From positions 1 to 7,162 of the forward strand of contig CAZYEX010000105.1 in NCBI GenBank assembly GCA_964646605.1: a stretch of 7,162 nt of DNA, read 5' to 3'. Position 1 is the stretch's first letter. Every line of letters begins with the position of its first letter. Both the position numbers and the translations under genes were made by a program. Positions 5,103 through 7,162 of the stretch are shown one piece after another. Under the pieces are notes generated by a model. It saw only the letters and a program-made list of their open reading frames with translations. It was not told the origin of the DNA and did not search any database. Source of the stretch: SBAX01 sp964646605 (lineage in GTDB: Bacteria; Planctomycetota; Phycisphaerae; UBA1845).

Positions 5103-6839
5103 ATGAATGGCACAAGGTTATTGTCGCGTATGGGTGTCGGAGCGGCGACACTCATACTCGCGTTCGTGGCCGCGCTGGGTGGTTGCGCCGCCGCCGGGCG
5201 CCAGCACTCCGGCGGTCCGACACAGGCCGATCGGCTCATTCCCATCTACCCCGAGCTGAAGTCCGGACGATTCCTCGTGCTCGCGGACTTCGAACAACCC
5301 GAGCACATGGACCTCTTTCGCATCATCAGCGTGTCCGACGCGGCCAAGTGCGTTCTTGATCCGCGCGGCGGGCGGCCCGAGACGGGGAAGAATTGCCTGG
5401 CCTTCACTTCCGGTTCGGTGGGTGACACGGTGGTGGTGGCCAACGCCGAAGAGGCGAAGTGGTATCTCAAGCGCGACTGGCGAGCGTATGACTTGTTGCT
5501 CATGTCGGTGCATTCGCCGGCGCGGGGATTGTCGCTCGACCTTACGATCGCCGCGGGCGTTCCGGAGAAACGGATGTCCGCGCAATCGACGATCCCGCTG
5601 GACCGCGGATGGAACGTGCTGCGAATCGACCTGGCGGAAATCGGCGAGTTGATTCCGTTGGACGACATTCAAGAGATGCGTTTTGCGGCCGGGGAAGCGG
5701 GCAAGCCGCAGCAGCTTCGATTCGATGACATCGTGCTGACAGCGAGCCGCGAGGACCTGCTTGGTGATTCGGGTAACGGCGCGGGCGAGCTCTACGTGCA
5801 GCGCGTCGGACGCCGGTGGAACGTGGGCGCGGGCGGACGATTCGAGCTCACCTTTTCCAATGGGCAGATCACGCGCTGGTACAACCTCGCGGTCGACCCG
5901 CAACGTCTGCAGAACCTGGTGAACGGCACGACGCTGGGCCCGAGCTTGATCCCCCTGGATGAGGAGGGCTTGCCGGCGGGCGATCTTTCGGCCTGGGGCC
6001 GGTCCGTCGTGGCCGGACAGCGGATCGTGGAACTGAACGCCGTCCGTGCCGTGGTGGAATGCGAATGGCGCTTCGTCGAGGAGCGCGCCCAAGCGGCGGG
6101 CAACCGTCCGTTTCACCGATGGACCTACCACATCTATCCGAGCGGACAAGTCTACGCTCACGTGGAGTCCTCGGCGCAGAGCGCCAAGGTAGGCCCGCGG
6201 CGGTGGGGACTTTCCGTCGCTCTCGCCTCACCGCCATCGCAGCCTTGGGGGGTCGAGATTCCGGAGGACGGGGCAAGGTGCCACGCAGTGGCACGTCATC
6301 CCTCGACCGACTCCCTGGTGCTGTTCGCGGCCGACGTCGGGGGGAACCCCATGCGCATGGCGTCCAGCGCCGATGACGCGATGCGCCGCAGGCAGATGAC
6401 GGCCGTCGACACGGCGGCGAGCGATTCCACCACTCGGCGGTGGAACGTTCACTTGTTTCTGGGGACGTCTTCGCAGGTGACCGAGGCGGAGGCACTGGCG
6501 CGGGCGACGGAGTATGCCTCGGGCGGCGCGGTGCGCCTGGAGGTTGGGACGTCAGCGGCCGGTTCGGAACAAGAGGGCGGGCTGAACCCGGCCACGGGGT
6601 GCTACGAGTTTGGCACGGAACAGCGGCGTCTGCGGCTGGTCGTGGAAGGTCGGCGTCGCCCGGCCTTCTCACCCGTGTTCCGCGTCGAGGCCGGCGGTGG
6701 GCGTGAGTCTTGTGTGTACGTCAACCACTTGATCCATCGCATGGTGGGACACGACGCCGGCGGCGGTCTGTTGTTTCAGCTTCCCTCGACCGTCGTGGAC
6801 GACACGCTGGTGGAGGTTCTGGTGCAAGGCCGCGAGTAG
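5103..6839 (+). CDS. Putative lipoprotein with CBM11-like N-terminal domain, unknown family
   Basis: This is a 578-residue exported protein. Residues 1-27 are a lipoprotein signal peptide: R5 and R9, a hydrophobic core at about 12-25, and lipobox LGGC with Cys28 as the lipidated residue. A linker leads to a domain at about 57-213 with the pattern of CBM11/CIA30-type sandwiches: FLVLADFEQ at the start, GWNVLRIDLAEI in the middle, DDIQEMRF, then LRFDDIVL at the end. A second beta-rich region (about 229-460) has RFELTFSNGQITRWYNL and RWTYHIYPSGQVYAHVES, which recalls polysaccharide-active or mutarotase-like sandwiches. A further beta-rich part (about 476-574) closes the protein. A polysaccharide-binding role is a guess; no catalytic set is recognised. 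The frame is open upstream to 4941, but that extension crosses parS site 2 and lacks a signal sequence at its start, so it was excluded. ATG 5097 is an alternative start two codons upstream. Confidence 0.88.
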   Translation: MNGTRLLSRMGVGAATLILAFVAALGGCAAAGRQHSGGPTQADRLIPIYPELKSGRFLVLADFEQPEHMDLFRIISVSDAAKCVLDPRGGRPETGKNCLAFTSGSVGDTVVVANAEEAKWYLKRDWRAYDLLLMSVHSPARGLSLDLTIAAGVPEKRMSAQSTIPLDRGWNVLRIDLAEIGELIPLDDIQEMRFAAGEAGKPQQLRFDDIVLTASREDLLGDSGNGAGELYVQRVGRRWNVGAGGRFELTFSNGQITRWYNLAVDPQRLQNLVNGTTLGPSLIPLDEEGLPAGDLSAWGRSVVAGQRIVELNAVRAVVECEWRFVEERAQAAGNRPFHRWTYHIYPSGQVYAHVESSAQSAKVGPRRWGLSVALASPPSQPWGVEIPEDGARCHAVARHPSTDSLVLFAADVGGNPMRMASSADDAMRRRQMTAVDTAASDSTTRRWNVHLFLGTSSQVTEAEALARATEYASGGAVRLEVGTSAAGSEQEGGLNPATGCYEFGTEQRRLRLVVEGRRRPAFSPVFRVEAGGGRESCVYVNHLIHRMVGHDAGGGLLFQLPSTVVDDTLVEVLVQGRE

Positions 6840-6854
6840 TTTCCTCCCGCATTC

Positions 6855-7162
6855 GTTGACCGGCGGTACGCACGAAAGTTCACGCCGCGGAGAGCGGACA
6901 GCCGATGGTCGCCTGTGAATCGGAAACGCTACGCCGAACTCAAAGCCCGCGGGCGATTGAAACCGCCAGCCCTTGACTCGCCGCATCGTGCTTCGCACGA
7001 CCGTTGCGGAGCAACGGGTTTCGCAAAGCGAAACGCGGCGTGTCAAGGGCCAGGGATCGAGCGCCCGCCTACCAACCGCGGCTACGGTCCTCGGCCATCG
7101 CGGCTTCCGATCCCATCAAAGCTTCCAGAGTACATCCAGGCAGCGCTGAGGAAGCACCCGAT
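6855..7162 (+). pseudogene. 5'-truncated YdeI/OmdA-family reading frame, interrupted by a palindromic element
   Basis: An open frame runs from just after the lipoprotein stop to the window end without a stop codon. It reads VDRRYARKFTPRR at 6855-6893, then SRWSPVNRKRYAELKARGRL to 6959, then LKPP. After the inserted element it resumes with GIERPPTNRGYGPRP, ending LPEYIQAALRKHP. These motifs (KFTPRR, SxWSxxN, LPxYIxxALxxHP) resemble the middle of YdeI/OmpD-associated (OmdA) proteins as I remember them. Such proteins usually have about 60 more N-terminal residues. None are found in any frame of the preceding DNA, and no suitable start precedes KFTPRR. GTG at 6915 is the first possible start but would drop that motif. 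It is probably a remnant; the 3' end lies outside the window, so a functional shortened form cannot be excluded. Confidence 0.6.
6970..7049. mobile_element. 80-bp palindromic cloverleaf element inserted in frame, CCAG target duplication
   Basis: The outer arms CCCTTGACTCGCCGC (6970-6984) and GCGGCGTGTCAAGGG (7035-7049) pair over 15 bp with a single T-T mismatch. Inside are three back-to-back hairpins with 3-nt loops: 6986-7000 (TCGTGC arm, TTC loop), 7001-7017 (CCGTTGC arm, GGA loop) and 7018-7034 (GTTTCGC arm, AAA loop). Only A6985 is unpaired at the junction. CCAG stands on both sides (6966-6969 and 7050-7053). Removing the element and one CCAG restores a continuous LKPPGIERPPT reading. Element plus duplication is 84 nt, exactly 28 codons, with no stop codon in the host frame. 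It encodes no transposase, so any movement would need help in trans. It resembles REP/MITE-type and Rickettsia palindromic elements in concept; no family is recognised. Confidence 0.75.

Noticed and set aside
5118..6161. Minus-strand frame of 347 residues
   Set aside because: It is a shadow of the lipoprotein gene with no domain pattern or start signal.
6424..6446. Inverted repeat TTCCACC...GGTGGAA inside the lipoprotein gene
   Set aside because: It lies in conserved-looking coding sequence, lacks the CACGTG core of parS and is of a size expected by chance.
6969..7050. tRNA gene (82-nt cloverleaf)
   Set aside because: All loops are 3 nt, there is no anticodon loop, TTC loop or D-loop consensus, and the acceptor-like helix is 16 bp.

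Overview
This is high-GC bacterial DNA (240 bases counted by hand in the propeller region are about 66% G+C). Protein style points to Planctomycetota, probably the Phycisphaerae or a neighbouring class. Signs are a giant secreted mosaic protein with GACC-type cysteine-rich repeats, a dockerin-like calcium-loop pair, a CGNG...GEECD cysteine motif and an RCC1-type propeller, followed by a lipoprotein of unknown family. The lineage is inferred from these features; no phylogenetic marker gene is present.

Layout. Bases 1-136 are a leader with a degenerate 7-8 nt tandem repeat, a possible promoter and a good ribosome binding site. Bases 137-4294 encode a 1385-residue exported protein: signal peptide, cysteine-rich repeats, an InlB-B-like repeat domain, an immunoglobulin-like stretch, an alpha/beta hydrolase with a visible Ser-Asp-His set, a beta-sandwich, a dockerin-like module, and a seven-bladed propeller ending at the stop codon. 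Bases 4295-5102 are non-coding and crowded: weak hairpins, four successive tandem arrays of 7- or 8-nt units, a hairpin whose arm begins CCCTTGAC, and two parS-type ParB sites 41 bp apart. Bases 5103-6839 encode a 578-residue lipoprotein. From about 6855 to the window end runs a 5'-truncated reading frame resembling the YdeI/OmdA (OmpD-associated) family.

Two observations stand out. First, the TGTTCCACGTGGAACA / TGTTCCACGTGAAACA pair matches the chromosome-partitioning centromere parS, so this locus may lie in the origin-proximal segregation domain. Second, the YdeI-like frame is interrupted by an 80-bp element that folds into a near-perfect four-helix cloverleaf. It is flanked by a 4-bp direct repeat (CCAG), and the 84-nt total keeps the reading frame open across the insertion. 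This recalls the Rickettsia palindromic elements that insert in frame into genes. A shorter hairpin starting with the same eight bases lies at 4679-4701 and may be a relative.

The two large genes are both exported, but 808 bp of repeat-rich DNA separates them, so nothing shows that they form an operon or act together. All family assignments come from recognising motifs by eye; no search was run.
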